Origin: Euwallacea fornicatus | Taxonomy: Eukaryota; Arthropoda; Insecta; Coleoptera; Curculionidae | DNA length: 64,000 bases | Reading direction: 5' to 3' | NCBI RefSeq assembly: GCF_040115645.1 | Contig: NW_027096057.1 | Location: 62,001-126,000 of the forward strand | The notes under the pieces: generated by a model | Database searches by the model: none | Told to the model about the DNA's origin: nothing | What the model saw: the letters and a program-made list of their open reading frames with translations, nothing else | Shown here: positions 10,972 to 23,847 of the stretch, in pieces | How positions within the stretch are numbered: position 1 is the stretch's first letter | Layout: every line of letters begins with the position of its first letter | Made by a program: the position numbers and the translations under genes

Positions 10972-13407
10972 AAGGCTTCATTGTATCTTGGTGAGTTTTC
11001 CAGAAAACGAGTAATTTATGTGCACAAACACACTTCTTTCGTGACTTTTCAAGCTTTGAAACTCCGTAACTTCGGCAAATGAGCTCCAAATAGCTTCAAA
11101 ATTTGACCACAGAATCACCTCGACGAGCACTTTAACACGACTAATAAGGCTTCATTGTATCTTGGTGAGTTTTCTAGAAAACGAGTAATTTATGTGCACA
11201 AACACCTATCTTTCGTGACTTTTCAAGCTTTGAACTTCCGTAACTTCGGCAAATGAGCTTCAAATTCCGTCAAAAATTGATCATAGAATCACCTCGTTGA
11301 GCTCTTTATCATGACTCATAAGGCTTCATTGTATCTTGGTGAGTTTTCCAGAAAACGAGTAATTTATGTGCTCAAACACACATCTTTCGTGACTTTTCAA
11401 GCTTTGAACCTCCGTAACTTCGGCAACTGAGCTCCACATACGTTCAAAATTTGACCACAGAATCACCTCGACGAGCACTTTAACACGACTAATAAGGCTT
11501 CATTGTATCTTGGTGAGTTTTCTAGAAAACGAGTAATTTATGTGCACAAACACACTTCTTTCGTGACTTTTCAAGCTTTGAAACTCCGTAACTTCGGCAA
11601 ATGAGCTCCAAATAGCTTCAAAATTTGACCACAGAATCACCTCGACGACCACTTTAACACGACTAATAAGGCTTCATTGTATCTTGGTGAGTTTTCCAGA
11701 AAACGAGTAATTTATGTGCTCAAACACACATCTTTCGTGACTTTGCAATCTTTGAAACTCCGTAACTTCGGCAAATGAGCTCCAAATAGCTTCAAAATTT
11801 TACCACAGAATCACCTCAACGAGCTCTTTAACATGACTAATAAGGCTTCATTGTATCTTGGTGAGTTATCTAGAAAACGAGTAATTTATGTGCTCAAACA
11901 CACATCTTTCGTGACTTTTCAAGCTTTGAACCTCCGTAACTTCGGCAACTGAGCTCCACATACGTTCAAAATTTGACCACAGAATCACCTCGACGAGCAC
12001 TTTAACACGACTAATAAGGCTTCATTGTATCTTGGTGAGTTTTCCAGAAAACGAGTAATTTATGTGCTCAAACACACATCTTTCGTGACTTTTCAATTTT
12101 TGAAACTCCGTAACTTCGGCAAATGAGCTCCAAATAGCTTCAAAATTTGACCACAGAATCACCTCGACGAGCACTTTAACACGACTAATAAGGCTTCATT
12201 GTATCTTGGTGAGTTTTCCAGAAAACGAGTAATTTATGTGCTCAAACACACATCTTTCGTGACTTTTCAAGCTTTGAACCTCCGTAACTTCGGCAACTGA
12301 GCTCCACATACGTTCAAAATTTGTCCACAGAATCACCTCAACGAGCTCTTTAACACGACTAAGAAGGCTTCATTGTGTCTTGGTGAGTTAACTAAAAAAC
12401 GAGTAATTTATGTGCTCAAACACTCATCTTTCGTGACTTTTCAAGCTTTGAACTTCCGTAACTTCGGCAAATGAGCTCCAAATAGCTTCAAAATTTTACC
12501 ACAGAATCACCTCGACGAACTCTTTAACACAACTAACAAGGCTTCATTGTATCTTGGTGAGTTTTCTAGAAAACGAGTAATTTATGTGCACAAACACACT
12601 TCTTTCGTGACTTTTCAAGTTTTGAAACTCCGTAACTTCGGCAAATGAGCTCCAAATAGCTTCAAAATTTTACCACAGAATCACCTCAACGAGCACTTTA
12701 ACACGACTAATAAGGCTTCATTGTATCTTGGTGAGTTTTCTAGAAAACGAGTAATTTATGTGCACAAACACACATCTTTCGTGACTTTTCAAGCTTTGAA
12801 CCTCCGTAACTTCGGTAAATGTGCTTCAAATTGCTTAAAAAATTGATCATAGAATCATCTCGGTGAGCTCTTCATAATGACTCATAAGGCTTCATTGTAT
12901 CTTGGTGAGTTTTCTAGAAAACGAGTAATTTATGTGGACAAACACACATCTTTCGTGACTTTTCAAGCTTTGAAACTCCGTAACTTCGGCAAATGAGCTC
13001 CAACTACCTTCAAAATTTGACCACAGAATCACCTCGACGAGTAATTTGACACGACTAATAAGGCTTCATTGTATCTTGGTGAGATTTCTAGAAAACGAGT
13101 AATTTATGTGCACAAACACACTTCTTTCGTGACTTTTCAAGCTTTGATCCTCCGTAACTTCGGCAAATGAGCTCCAACTACCTTCAAAATTTGACCACAG
13201 ACTCACCTCGACGAGCACTTTAACACGACTAAGAAGGCTTCATTGTATCTTGGTGAGATTTATAGAAAACGAGTAATTTATGTGCACAAACACACTTTTT
13301 TCGTGACTTTTCAAGCTTTGAACCTCCGTAACTTCGGCAAATGAGTTCCAAATACCTTCGAAATTTTACCTCACAGTCAGCTCGACGTGCTCTTTAACAT
13401 GACTAAT
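10972..13407 (+). repeat. Fourteen-monomer HOR, unit 1 (2,436 bp)
   Basis: Monomers 64-77: H-P, V-W, L-K, H-D, ttgcaatc-Q, ttatct-L-K, caatttttg-P, L-M, gtgtc-S-J, caagttttg-Y, h-Z, G-O, gatcctcc, atttat. The second unit follows directly. By eye the first 13 monomers look identical in the two units. The last monomer is a hybrid here: its 5-prime half (atttat, cacttttttcg) is as in unit 2 but its 3-prime half is aacctcc with a U tail. Confidence 0.92.
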
Positions 13408-15843
13408 AAGGCTTCATTGTATCTTGGTGAGTTTTCCAGAAAACGAGTAATTTATGTGCACAAACACACTTCTTTCGTGACTTTTCAAGCTTTGAAACTC
13501 CGTAACTTCGGCAAATGAGCTCCAAATAGCTTCAAAATTTGACCACAGAATCACCTCGACGAGCACTTTAACACGACTAATAAGGCTTCATTGTATCTTG
13601 GTGAGTTTTCTAGAAAACGAGTAATTTATGTGCACAAACACCTATCTTTCGTGACTTTTCAAGCTTTGAACTTCCGTAACTTCGGCAAATGAGCTTCAAA
13701 TTCCGTCAAAAATTGATCATAGAATCACCTCGTTGAGCTCTTTATCATGACTCATAAGGCTTCATTGTATCTTGGTGAGTTTTCCAGAAAACGAGTAATT
13801 TATGTGCTCAAACACACATCTTTCGTGACTTTTCAAGCTTTGAACCTCCGTAACTTCGGCAACTGAGCTCCACATACGTTCAAAATTTGACCACAGAATC
13901 ACCTCGACGAGCACTTTAACACGACTAATAAGGCTTCATTGTATCTTGGTGAGTTTTCTAGAAAACGAGTAATTTATGTGCACAAACACACTTCTTTCGT
14001 GACTTTTCAAGCTTTGAAACTCCGTAACTTCGGCAAATGAGCTCCAAATAGCTTCAAAATTTGACCACAGAATCACCTCGACGACCACTTTAACACGACT
14101 AATAAGGCTTCATTGTATCTTGGTGAGTTTTCCAGAAAACGAGTAATTTATGTGCTCAAACACACATCTTTCGTGACTTTGCAATCTTTGAAACTCCGTA
14201 ACTTCGGCAAATGAGCTCCAAATAGCTTCAAAATTTTACCACAGAATCACCTCAACGAGCTCTTTAACATGACTAATAAGGCTTCATTGTATCTTGGTGA
14301 GTTATCTAGAAAACGAGTAATTTATGTGCTCAAACACACATCTTTCGTGACTTTTCAAGCTTTGAACCTCCGTAACTTCGGCAACTGAGCTCCACATACG
14401 TTCAAAATTTGACCACAGAATCACCTCGACGAGCACTTTAACACGACTAATAAGGCTTCATTGTATCTTGGTGAGTTTTCCAGAAAACGAGTAATTTATG
14501 TGCTCAAACACACATCTTTCGTGACTTTTCAATTTTTGAAACTCCGTAACTTCGGCAAATGAGCTCCAAATAGCTTCAAAATTTGACCACAGAATCACCT
14601 CGACGAGCACTTTAACACGACTAATAAGGCTTCATTGTATCTTGGTGAGTTTTCCAGAAAACGAGTAATTTATGTGCTCAAACACACATCTTTCGTGACT
14701 TTTCAAGCTTTGAACCTCCGTAACTTCGGCAACTGAGCTCCACATACGTTCAAAATTTGTCCACAGAATCACCTCAACGAGCTCTTTAACACGACTAAGA
14801 AGGCTTCATTGTGTCTTGGTGAGTTAACTAAAAAACGAGTAATTTATGTGCTCAAACACTCATCTTTCGTGACTTTTCAAGCTTTGAACTTCCGTAACTT
14901 CGGCAAATGAGCTCCAAATAGCTTCAAAATTTTACCACAGAATCACCTCGACGAACTCTTTAACACAACTAACAAGGCTTCATTGTATCTTGGTGAGTTT
15001 TCTAGAAAACGAGTAATTTATGTGCACAAACACACTTCTTTCGTGACTTTTCAAGTTTTGAAACTCCGTAACTTCGGCAAATGAGCTCCAAATAGCTTCA
15101 AAATTTTACCACAGAATCACCTCAACGAGCACTTTAACACGACTAATAAGGCTTCATTGTATCTTGGTGAGTTTTCTAGAAAACGAGTAATTTATGTGCA
15201 CAAACACACATCTTTCGTGACTTTTCAAGCTTTGAACCTCCGTAACTTCGGTAAATGTGCTTCAAATTGCTTAAAAAATTGATCATAGAATCATCTCGGT
15301 GAGCTCTTCATAATGACTCATAAGGCTTCATTGTATCTTGGTGAGTTTTCTAGAAAACGAGTAATTTATGTGGACAAACACACATCTTTCGTGACTTTTC
15401 AAGCTTTGAAACTCCGTAACTTCGGCAAATGAGCTCCAACTACCTTCAAAATTTGACCACAGAATCACCTCGACGAGTAATTTGACACGACTAATAAGGC
15501 TTCATTGTATCTTGGTGAGATTTCTAGAAAACGAGTAATTTATGTGCACAAACACACTTCTTTCGTGACTTTTCAAGCTTTGATCCTCCGTAACTTCGGC
15601 AAATGAGCTCCAACTACCTTCAAAATTTGACCACAGACTCACCTCGACGAGCACTTTAACACGACTAAGAAGGCTTCATTGTATCTTGGTGAGATTTATA
15701 GAAAACGAGTAATTTATGTGCACAAACACACTTTTTTCGTGACTTTTCAAGCTTTGAAACTCCGTAACTTTGGCAAATGAGCTCCAAAGAGCTTCAAAAT
15801 TTGACCACAGAATCACCTCGACGAGCACTTTAACACGACTAAT
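13408..15843 (+). repeat. Fourteen-monomer HOR, unit 2 (2,436 bp)
   Basis: Monomers 78-91 repeat unit 1 in the same order and register. The last member ends with tttggcaaatg and ccaaagagc, as in the copy at 10276, whereas unit 1 ends with U. The gtgtc landmark copies at 12364 and 14800 are exactly 2,436 bp apart. Confidence 0.92.
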
Positions 15844-16017
15844 AAGGCTTCATTGTATCTTGGTGAGTTTTCTAGGAAACGAGTAATTTATGTGCACAAA
15901 CACACATCTTTCGTGACTTTTCAAGATTTGAACCTCCGTAACTTCGGCAAATGAGCTCCAAATAGCTTCAAAATTTGACCACAGAATCACCTCGACGAGC
16001 ACTTTAACACGACTAAT
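15844..16017 (+). repeat. Junction monomer between the 14-monomer HOR and the long-range copy
   Basis: Monomer 92 has taggaaacg, h, caagatttg and aacctcc with a P tail. It differs from monomer 29 (4882), the left neighbour of copy A, in its 5-prime half. The boundary of the 10,962-bp-offset duplication therefore falls inside this monomer or at its end. Confidence 0.75.
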
Positions 16018-18279
16018 AAGGCTTAATTGTATCTTGGTGAGTTTTCTAGAAAACGAGTAATTTATGTGCACAAACACACTTCTTTCGTGACTTTTCAAGC
16101 TTTGAAACTCCGTAACTTCGGCAAATGAGCTCCAAATAGCTTCAAAATTTTACCACAGAATCACCTCGACGAACTCTTTAACACAACTAACAAGGCATCA
16201 TTGTATCTTGGTGAGTTTTCTAGAAAACGAGTAATTTATGTGCTCAAACACACATCTTTCGTGACTTTTCAAGCTTTGAAACTCCGTAACTTCGGCAAAT
16301 GAGCTCCAAATAGCTTCAAAATTTTACCACAGAATCACCTCAACGAGCACTTTAACACGACTAATAAGGCTTCATTGTATCTTGGTGAGTTTTCTAGGAA
16401 ACGAGTAATTTATGTGCACAAACACACATCTTTCGTGACTTTTCAAGATTTGAACCTCCGTAACTTCGGCAAATGTTCTTCAAATTCCGTCAAAAATTGA
16501 TCATAGAATCACCTCGTTGAGCTCTTCATCATGACTCATAAGGCTTCATTGTATCTTGGTGAGTTTTCCAGAAAACGAGTAATTTATGTGCACAAATACA
16601 CTTTTTTCGTGACTTTTCAAGCTTTGAAACTCCGTAACTTTGGCAAATGAGCTCCAAAGAGCTTCAAAATTTGACCACAGAATCACCTCGACGAGCACTT
16701 TAACACGACTAATAAGGCTTCATTGTATCTTGGTGAGTTTTCTAGAAAACGAGTAATTTATGTGCACAAACACACATCTTTCGTGACTTTTCAAGCTTTG
16801 AACCTCCGTAACTTCGGTAAATGTGCTTCAAATTGCTTAAAAAATTGATCATAGAATCATCTCGGTGAGCTCTTCATAATGACTCATAAGGCTTCATTGT
16901 ATCTTGGTGAGTTTTCTAGAAAACGAGTAATTTATGTGGACAAACACACATCTTTCGTGACTTTTCAAGCTTTGAAACTCCGTAACTTCGGCAAATGAGC
17001 TCCAACTACCTTCAAAATTTGACCACAGAATCACCTCGACGAGTAATTTGACACGACTAATAAGGCTTCATTGTATCTTGGTGAGATTTCTAGAAAACGA
17101 GTAATTTATGTGCACAAACACACTTCTTTCGTGACTTTTCAAGCTTTGAACCTCCGTAACTTCGGCAAATGAGTTCCAAATACCTTCGAAATTTTACCTC
17201 ACAGTCAGCTCGACGTGCTCTTTAACATGACTAATAAGGCTTCATTGTATCTTGGTGAGTTTTCCAGAAAACGAGTAATTTATGTGCACAAACACACTTC
17301 TTTCGTGACTTTTCAAGCTTTGAAACTCCGTAACTTCGGCAAATGAGCTCCAAATAGCTTCAAAATTTGACCACAGAATCACCTCGACGAGCACTTTAAC
17401 ACGACTAATAAGGCTTCATTGTATCTTGGTGAGTTTTCTAGAAAACGAGTAATTTATGTGCACAAACACACTTCTTTCGTGACTTTTCAAGCTTTGAAAC
17501 TCCGTAACTTCGGCAAATGAGCTCCAAATAGCTTCAAAATTTGACCACAGAATCACCTCGACGAGCACTTTAACACGACTAATAAGGCTTCATTGTATCT
17601 TGGTGAGTTTTCTAGAAAACGAGTAATTTATGTGCACAAACACACTTCTTTCGTGACTTTTCAAGCTTTGAAACTCCGTAACTTCGGCAAATGAGCTCCA
17701 AATAGCTTCAAAATTTTACCACAGAATCACCTCAACGAGCTCTTTAACACGACTAATAAGGCTTCATTGTATCTTGGTGAGTTTTCTAGAAAACGAGTAA
17801 TTTATGTGCACAAACACACTTCTTTCGTGACTTTTCAAGCTTTGAAACTCCGTAACTTCGGCAAATGAGCTCCAAATAGCTTCAAAATTTGACCACAGAA
17901 TCACCTCGACGAGCACTTTAACACGACTAATAAGGCTTCATTGTATCTTGGTGAGTTTTCTAGAAAACGAGTAATTTATGTGCACAAACACCTATCTTTC
18001 GTGACTTTTCAAGCTTTGAACTTCCGTAACTTCGGCAAATGAGCTTCAAATTCCGTCAAAAATTGATCATAGAATCACCTCGTTGAGCTCTTCATCATGA
18101 CTCATAAGGCTTCATTGTATCTTGGTGAGTTTTCCAGAAAACGAGTAATTTATGTGCTCAAACACACATCTTTCGTGACTTTTCAAGCTTTGAACCTCCG
18201 TAACTTCGGCAACTGAGCTCCACATACGTTCAAAATTTGACCACAGAATCACCTCGACGAGCACTTTAACACGACTAAT
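16018..18279 (+). repeat. Long-range duplicated segment, copy B (13 monomers)
   Basis: This is the partner of 5056-7317. After this segment the register changes: copy A continues with a second K monomer (caatctttg) that is absent here, and similarity resumes one monomer earlier (7492 pairs with 18280, offset 62 monomers). One monomer was thus lost or gained after the duplication. Confidence 0.9.
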
Positions 18280-20541
18280 AAGGCTTCATTGTATCTTGGT
18301 GAGTTTTCCAGAAAACGAGTAATTTATGTGCTCAAACACACATCTTTCGTGACTTTTCAATTTTTGAAACTCCGTAACTTCGGCAAATGAGCTCCAAATA
18401 GCTTCAAAATTTGACCACAGAATCACCTCGACGAGCACTTTAACACGACTAATAAGGCTTCATTGTATCTTGGTGAGTTTTCCAGAAAACGAGTAATTTA
18501 TGTGCTCAAACACACATCTTTCGTGACTTTTCAAGCTTTGAACCTCCGTAACTTCGGCAACTGAGCTCCACATACGTTCAAAATTTGTCCACAGAATCAC
18601 CTCAACGAGCTCTTTAACACGACTAAGAAGGCTTCATTGTGTCTTGGTGAGTTAACTAAAAAACGAGTAATTTATGTGCTCAAACACTCATCTTTCGTGA
18701 CTTTTCAAGCTTTGAACTTCCGTAACTTCGGCAAATGAGCTCCAAATAGCTTCAAAATTTTACCACAGAATCACCTCGACGAACTCTTTAACACAACTAA
18801 CAAGGCTTCATTGTATCTTGGTGAGTTTTCTAGAAAACGAGTAATTTATGTGCACAAACACACTTCTTTCGTGACTTTTCAAGTTTTGAAACTCCGTAAC
18901 TTCGGCAAATGAGCTCCAAATAGCTTCAAAATTTTACCACAGAATCACCTCAACGAGCACTTTAACACGACTAATAAGGCTTCATTGTATCTTGGTGAGT
19001 TTTCTAGAAAACGAGTAATTTATGTGCACAAACACACATCTTTCGTGACTTTTCAAGCTTTGAACCTCCGTAACTTCGGTAAATGTGCTTCAAATTGCTT
19101 AAAAAATTGATCATAGAATCATCTCGGTGAGCTCTTCATAATGACTCATAAGGCTTCATTGTATCTTGGTGAGTTTTCTAGAAAACGAGTAATTTATGTG
19201 GACAAACACACATCTTTCGTGACTTTTCAAGCTTTGAAACTCCGTAACTTCGGCAAATGAGCTCCAACTACCTTCAAAATTTGACCACAGAATCACCTCG
19301 ACGAGTAATTTGACACGACTAATAAGGCTTCATTGTATCTTGGTGAGATTTCTAGAAAACGAGTAATTTATGTGCACAAACACACTTCTTTCGTGACTTT
19401 TCAAGCTTTGAACCTCCGTAACTTCGGCAAATGAGTTCCAAATACCTTCGAAATTTTACCTCACAGTCAGCTCGACGTGCTCTTTAACATGACTAATAAG
19501 GCTTCATTGTATCTTGGTGAGTTTTCCAGAAAACGAGTAATTTATGTGCACAAACACACTTCTTTCGTGACTTTTCAAGCTTTGAAACTCCGTAACTTCG
19601 GCAAATGAGCTCCAAATAGCTTCAAAATTTGACCACAGAATCACCTCGACGAGCACTTTAACACGACTAATAAGGCTTCATTGTATCTTGGTGAGTTTTC
19701 TAGAAAACGAGTAATTTATGTGCACAAACACCTATCTTTCGTGACTTTTCAAGCTTTGAACTTCCGTAACTTCGGCAAATGAGCTTCAAATTCCGTCAAA
19801 AATTGATCATAGAATCACCTCGTTGAGCTCTTTATCATGACTCATAAGGCTTCATTGTATCTTGGTGAGTTTTCTAGAAAACGAGTAATTTATGTGCACA
19901 AACACACTTCTTTCGTGACTTTTCAAGCTTTGAAACTCCGTAACTTCGGCAAATGAGCTCCAAATAGCTTCAAAATTTGACCACAGAATCACCTCGACGA
20001 CCACTTTAACACGACTAATAAGGCTTCATTGTATCTTGGTGAGTTTTCCAGAAAACGAGTAATTTATGTGCTCAAACACACATCTTTCGTGACTTTGCAA
20101 TCTTTGAAACTCCGTAACTTCGGCAAATGAGCTCCAAATAGCTTCAAAATTTTACCACAGAATCACCTCAACGAGCTCTTTAACATGACTAATAAGGCTT
20201 CATTGTATCTTGGTGAGTTATCTAGAAAACGAGTAATTTATGTGCTCAAACACACATCTTTCGTGAATTTTCAAGCTTTGAACCTCCGTAACTTCGGCAA
20301 CTGAGCTCCACATACGTTCAAAATTTGTCCACAGAATCACCTCAACGAGCTCTTTAACACTACTAAGAAGGCTTCATTGTATCTTGGTGAGTTAACTAAA
20401 AAACGAGTAATTTATGTGCTCAAGCACTCATCTTTCGTGACTTTTCAAGCTTTGAACTTCCGTAACTTCGGCAAATGAGCTCCAAATAGCTTCAAAATTT
20501 TACCACAGAATCACCTCGACGAACTCTTTATCACAACTAAC
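18280..20541 (+). repeat. Cassette copy 5 (partial) and mixed monomers
   Basis: Monomers 106-111 repeat the first six members of the eight-monomer cassette (caatttttg-P, M, gtgtc-J, caagttttg-Y, Z, G-O). They are followed by U, P, V-W (with tttatcatg), H-D and ttgcaatc-Q, which is the start of the 14-monomer unit without its K monomer. Then come ttatct-L with gaattttc and an M tail ending actactaag, and the caagcactc monomer with gaactctttatcac. The last two resemble monomers 19-20 and 8. Confidence 0.82.
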
Positions 20542-21585
20542 AAGGCATCATTGTATCTTGGTGAGTTTTCTAGAAAACGAGTAATTTATGTGCTCAAACA
20601 CACATCTTTCGTGACTTTTCAAGATTTGGACCTCCGTAACTTCGGCAAATGAGCTCCAAATAGCTTGAAAATTTTACCACAGAATCACCTCGACGAGCTC
20701 TTTAACATGACAAATAAGGCTTCATTGGATCTTGGTGAGTTTTCTAGAAAACGAGTAATTTATGTGCTCAAACACACATCTTTCGTGACTTTTCAAGCTT
20801 TGAACCTCCGTAACTTCGGTAAATGTGCTTCAAATTGCTTAAAAAATTGATCATAGAATCATCTCGGTGAGCTCTTCATAATGACTCATAAGGCTTCATT
20901 GTATCTTGGTGAGTTATCTAGAAAACGAGTAATTTATGTGCACGAACACACTTCTTTCGTTACTTTTCAAGATTTGAACCTCCGTAACTTCGGCAAATGA
21001 GCTCCAAATAGCTTGAAAATTTTACCACAGAATCACCTCGACGAACTCTTTAACACAACTAAGAAGGCTTCATTGTATCTTGGTGAGTTTTCCAGAAAAC
21101 GAGTAATTTATGTGCTCAAACACACATCTTTCGTGACTTTTCAATCTTTGAAACTCCGTAACTTCGGCAAATGAGCTCCAAATAGCTTCAAAATTTGACC
21201 ACAGAATCACCTCGACGAGCACTTTAACACGACTAATAAGGCTTCATTGTATCTTGGTGAGTTTTCCAGAAAACGAGTAATTTATGTGCTCAAACACACA
21301 TCTTTCGTGACTTTTCAAGCTTTGAAACTCCGTAACTTCGGCAAATGAGCTCCAAATAGCTTCAAAATTTGACCACAGAATCACCTCGACGACCACTTTA
21401 ACACGACTAATAAGGCTTCATTGTATCTTGGTGAGTTTTCCAGAAAACGAGTAATTTATGTGCTCAAACACACATCTTTCGTGACTTTGCAATCTTTGAA
21501 ACTCCGTAACTTCGGCAAATGAGCTCCAAATAGCTTCAAAATTTTACCACAGAATCACCTCAACGAGCTCTTTAACATGACTAAT
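20542..21585 (+). repeat. F / ggatc-Z / E block plus P, D, Q monomers
   Basis: Monomers 119-124. The first pair is identical in form to 1402-1749 at an offset of 19,140 bp (110 monomers). The E monomer at 20890 replaces the ttatct-L monomer found at 1750. The next three (caatctttg-P, L-D, ttgcaatc-Q) match 1750-2271 in order, at one extra monomer of offset. Confidence 0.85.
20890..21063 (+). repeat. Class I monomer variant E (ttatct, gtgcacgaac, cgttac)
   Basis: This form is marked by gtgcacgaacacacttc and by ttcgttacttttc instead of ttcgtgacttttc, after a ttatct half. The tail here is gcttgaaaattttacc with gaactc and aactaag. Copies with this tail are at 26631, 34983, 44204 and 47510; copies with a ccaactacc and D tail are at 32373, 33243, 39158, 42464 and 46640. 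It consistently follows a Z monomer. Confidence 0.9.
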
Positions 21586-23847
21586 AAGGCTTCATTGTAT
21601 CTTGGTGAGTTTTCCAGAAAACGAGTAATTTATGTGCTCAAACACACATCTTTCGTGACTTTTCAAGCTTTGAACTTCCGTAACTTCGGCAAATGAGCTC
21701 CAACTACCTTCAAAATTTGACCACAGAATCACCTCGACGAACTCTTTAACACGACTAAGAAGACTTCATTGTATCTTGGTGAGTTATCTAGAAAACGAGT
21801 AATTTATGTGCTCAAACACACATCTTTCGTGAATTTTCAAGCTTTGAACCTCCGTAACTTCGGCAACTGAGCTCCACATACGTTCAAAATTTGTCCACAG
21901 AATCACCTCAACGAGCTCTTTAACACTACTAAGAAGGCTTCATTGTATCTTGGTGAGTTAACTAAAAAACGAGTAATTTATGTGCTCAAGCACTCATCTT
22001 TCGTGACTTTTCAAGCTTTGAACTTCCGTAACTTCGGTAAATGAGCTCCAAATAGCTTCAAAATTTTACCACAGAATCACCTCGACGAACTCTTTAACAC
22101 AACTAACAAGGCATCATTGTATCTTGGTGAGTTTTCTAGAAAACGAGTAATTTATGTGCTCAAACACACATCTTTCGTGACTTTTCAAGCTTTGAAACTC
22201 CGTAACTTCGGCAAATGAGCTCCAAATAGCTTCAAAATTTTACCACAGAATCACCTCAACGAGCACTTTAACACGACTAATAAGGCTTCATTCTATCTTG
22301 GTGAGTTTTCTAGGAAACGAGTAATTTATGTGCACAAACACACATCTTTCGTGACTTTTCAAGATTTGAACCTCCGTAACTTCGGCAAATGTGCTTCAAA
22401 TTCCGTCAAAAATTGATCATAGAATCACCTCGTTGAGCTCTTCATCATGACTCATAAGGCTTCATTGTATCTTGGTGAGTTTTCCAGAAAACGAGTAATT
22501 TATGTGCACAAATACACTTTTTTCGTGACTTTTCAAGCTTTGAACCTCCGTAACTTCGGTAAATGTGCTTCAAATTGCTTAAAAAATTGATCATAGAATC
22601 ATCTCGGTGAGCTCTTCATAATGACTCATAAGGCTTCATTGTATCTTGGTGAGTTTTCTAGAAAACGAGTAATTTATGTGGACAAACACACATCTTTCGT
22701 GACTTTTCAAGCTTTGAAACTCCGTAACTTCGGCAAATGAGCTCCAACTACCTTCAAAATTTGACCACAGAATCACCTCGACGAGTAATTTGACACGACT
22801 AATAAGGCTTCATTGTATCTTGGTGAGATTTCTAGAAAACGAGTAATTTATGTGCACAAACACACTTCTTTCGTGACTTTTCAAGCTTTGAACCTCCGTA
22901 ACTTCGGCAAATGAGTTCCAAATACCTTCGAAATTTTACCTCACAGTCAGCTCGACGTTCTCTTTAACATGACTAATAAGGCTTCATTGTATCTTGGTGA
23001 GTTTTCCAGAAAACGAGTAATTTATGTGCACAAACACACTTCTTTCGTGACTTTTCAAGCTTTGAACCTCCGTAACTTCGGCAAATGAGTTCCAAATACC
23101 TTCGAAATTTTACCTCACAGTCAGCTCGACGTTCTCTTTAACATGACTAATAAGGCTTCATTGTATCTTGGTGAGTTTTCTAGAAAACGAGTAATTTATG
23201 TGCACAAACACCTATCTTTCGTGACTTTTCAAGCTTTGAACTTCCGTAACTTCGGCAAATGAGCTTCAAATTTCGTCAAAAATTGATCATAGAATCACCT
23301 CGTTGAGCTCTTCATCATGACTCATAAGGCTTCATTGTATCTTGGTGAGTTTTCCAGAAAACGAGTAATTTATGTGCTCAAACACACATCTTTCGTGACT
23401 TTTCAATTTTTGAAACTCCGTAACTTCGGCAAATGAGCTCCAAATAGCTTCAAAATTTGACCACAGAATCACCTCGACGAGCACTTTAACACGACTAATA
23501 AGGCTTCATTGTATCTTGGTGAGTTTTCCAGAAAACGAGTAATTTATGTGCTCAAACACACATCTTTCGTGACTTTTCAATTTTTGAAACTCCGTAACTT
23601 CGGCAAATGAGCTCCAAATAGCTTCAAAATTTGACCACAGAATCACCTCGACGAGCACTTTAACACGACTAATAAGGCTTCATTGTATCTTGGTGAGTTT
23701 TCTAGAAAACGAGTAATTTATGTGCACAAACACACTTCTTTCGTGACTTTTCAAGCTTTGAAACTCCGTAACTTCGGCAAATGAGCTCCAAATAGCTTCA
23801 AAATTTGACCACAGAATCACCTCGACGACCACTTTAACACGACTAAT
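21586..23847 (+). repeat. Thirteen-monomer HOR, unit 1 (2,262 bp)
   Basis: Monomers 125-137: N (gaactc), ttatct-L-M (gaattttc, actactaag), caagcactc-J, aaggcatc-Y, taggaaacg-W, Z, G-O, U, U, V-W, P, P, D. Private markers are cattctatcttgg (22282), cgacgttctc and caaatttcgtc. All three recur in unit 2 and nowhere else that I saw, which shows that the duplication is recent and local. Confidence 0.9.
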
